Shown: in pieces, positions 5,132 to 5,495 of the stretch
Numbering within the stretch: position 1 is the stretch's first letter
Layout: each line of letters opens with the position of its first letter
From: Thermoplasmata archaeon
GTDB lineage: Archaea; Thermoplasmatota; Thermoplasmata; Lutacidiplasmatales; UBA184
DNA length: 5,495 bases
Direction of reading: 5' to 3'
Assembly: GCA_021828715.1 (NCBI GenBank)
Contig: JAJZDF010000059.1
Coordinates: forward strand, 1 to 5,495
Position numbers and translations under genes: made by a program
Notes under the pieces: generated by a model
The model's input: the letters and a program-made list of their open reading frames with translations, nothing else
What the model was told of the DNA's origin: nothing
The model's database searches: none

Positions 5132-5495
5132 ATGCCCGATCATTTCTCGATGCTCCTCGAATGGCGCCGGAACGAGGCGGCGACGCGCGGGCTCGGCAAG
5201 CTCCCCCACGACTTCTACCCCTTGACCGTCGACTACCTCGCCGACGTCCGGCGCTCGTACGAGTCCGATCTGCGGGAGAACCCGTCCGGCCGCAAGGGCG
5301 ACCTCTCCCGCCAGACGTACCAGCGGGCGAGCCAGGTCGCCCGCGATATCGTCGAGGCCCGGACCCAGAAGATCCTCACCGCCGCGTTCCAGGCGAGCAT
5401 CGGCGGCTCCCGCGATCTGCCGAACGCGCTGACCGAGGAACGGGCCGTCTACGACCAGGTCATGGGGACGCTGCTGGCCCACCGGCGGACCACGA
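5132..5495 (+). CDS. gins51: GINS complex subunit, Gins51 type (3' end cut off)
   Basis: The frame is open from the ATG at 5132 to the window edge, giving 121 residues of an incomplete protein. GINS joins the MCM helicase and the GAN/RecJ-like factor in the archaeal replicative helicase complex and binds primase and polymerase. What is visible is the helical A domain at the N-terminus: LLEWRRNEAATRGLGKLPHD with DFY at 27-29, a long charged middle, then the helix DIVEARTQKILTAAF (72-86) with the typical R..KI and a later helix from about EERAVYDQVMGTLLAHRR. An N-terminal A domain indicates Gins51 (Sld5/Psf1-like) rather than Gins23, in which the small B domain comes first. The B domain would lie beyond 5495. 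A second ATG at 5150 is possible, but 5132 fits the TATA spacing better. Confidence 0.85.
   Translation, partial: MPDHFSMLLEWRRNEAATRGLGKLPHDFYPLTVDYLADVRRSYESDLRENPSGRKGDLSRQTYQRASQVARDIVEARTQKILTAAFQASIGGSRDLPNALTEERAVYDQVMGTLLAHRRTT

Noticed and set aside
3595..5133. Very long minus-strand open frame (about 512 codons) opposite the 146-residue unknown, eL15 and beyond
   Set aside because: It is in a different frame from the Toprim gene, crosses the well-supported eL15 gene antisense, and its translation is low-complexity Arg/Ser/Pro/Gly. High G+C removes stop codons and creates such shadows.
1..5495. tRNA, rRNA, CRISPR array, transposase or defence genes
   Set aside because: None was seen on either strand; nearly all bases are assigned to housekeeping coding sequence and gaps are under 100 nt.

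Overview
The window is archaeal chromosomal DNA with very high G+C (by eye near 70%), strong G/C preference at third codon positions, and genes packed end to end. Archaeal or archaeal/eukaryotic families are present throughout: ribosomal proteins eL20 (LX) and eL15, prefoldin alpha, an archaeal-type FtsY, a small Toprim protein of the UPF0292 type and a GINS subunit. Operon-internal genes overlap their neighbours, while genes that head a transcript have a TATA-like box about 30 nt upstream and no clear Shine-Dalgarno sequence, as in archaea with leaderless or short-leader mRNAs. A G+C-rich euryarchaeote of the Thermoplasmata type is my guess; the sequence alone does not prove the lineage.

Layout. 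Positions 1-1024 hold the 3' part of a ThiI-like THUMP protein whose ATP-binding PP-loop and downstream catalytic parts appear degenerate or missing, followed by an overlapping small proline-rich unknown. Positions 1088-3943 form a tightly coupled plus-strand cluster: eL20, prefoldin alpha (pfdA), the SRP receptor FtsY, a SPOUT RNA methyltransferase (TrmJ family) and an unknown 146-residue protein. Junctions overlap by 4, 17, 4 and 50 nt, so translational coupling is likely. Positions 3973-4587 encode eL15 from its own TATA box, which contains the stop codon of the preceding gene. eL15 runs convergently, with an 11-nt overlap, into a minus-strand Toprim gene (4577-5035). A 96-nt divergent intergenic region then leads to the 5' part of a Gins51-type replication gene that runs off the window at 5495.

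How the genes work together. The central cluster joins protein synthesis (eL20), folding of nascent proteins (prefoldin), delivery of ribosomes to the membrane (FtsY) and RNA modification (TrmJ, and the ThiI-like protein if it still binds tRNA). The right end moves to nucleic-acid enzymology and replication (Toprim, GINS). No mobile element, CRISPR array, tRNA or rRNA was seen, and no intergenic stretch exceeds 300 bases. The least ordinary items are the ThiI-like protein with the ruined active site, a perfect 16-nt palindrome three bases before the ftsY start codon, and two unrecognised small proteins inside the translation cluster.
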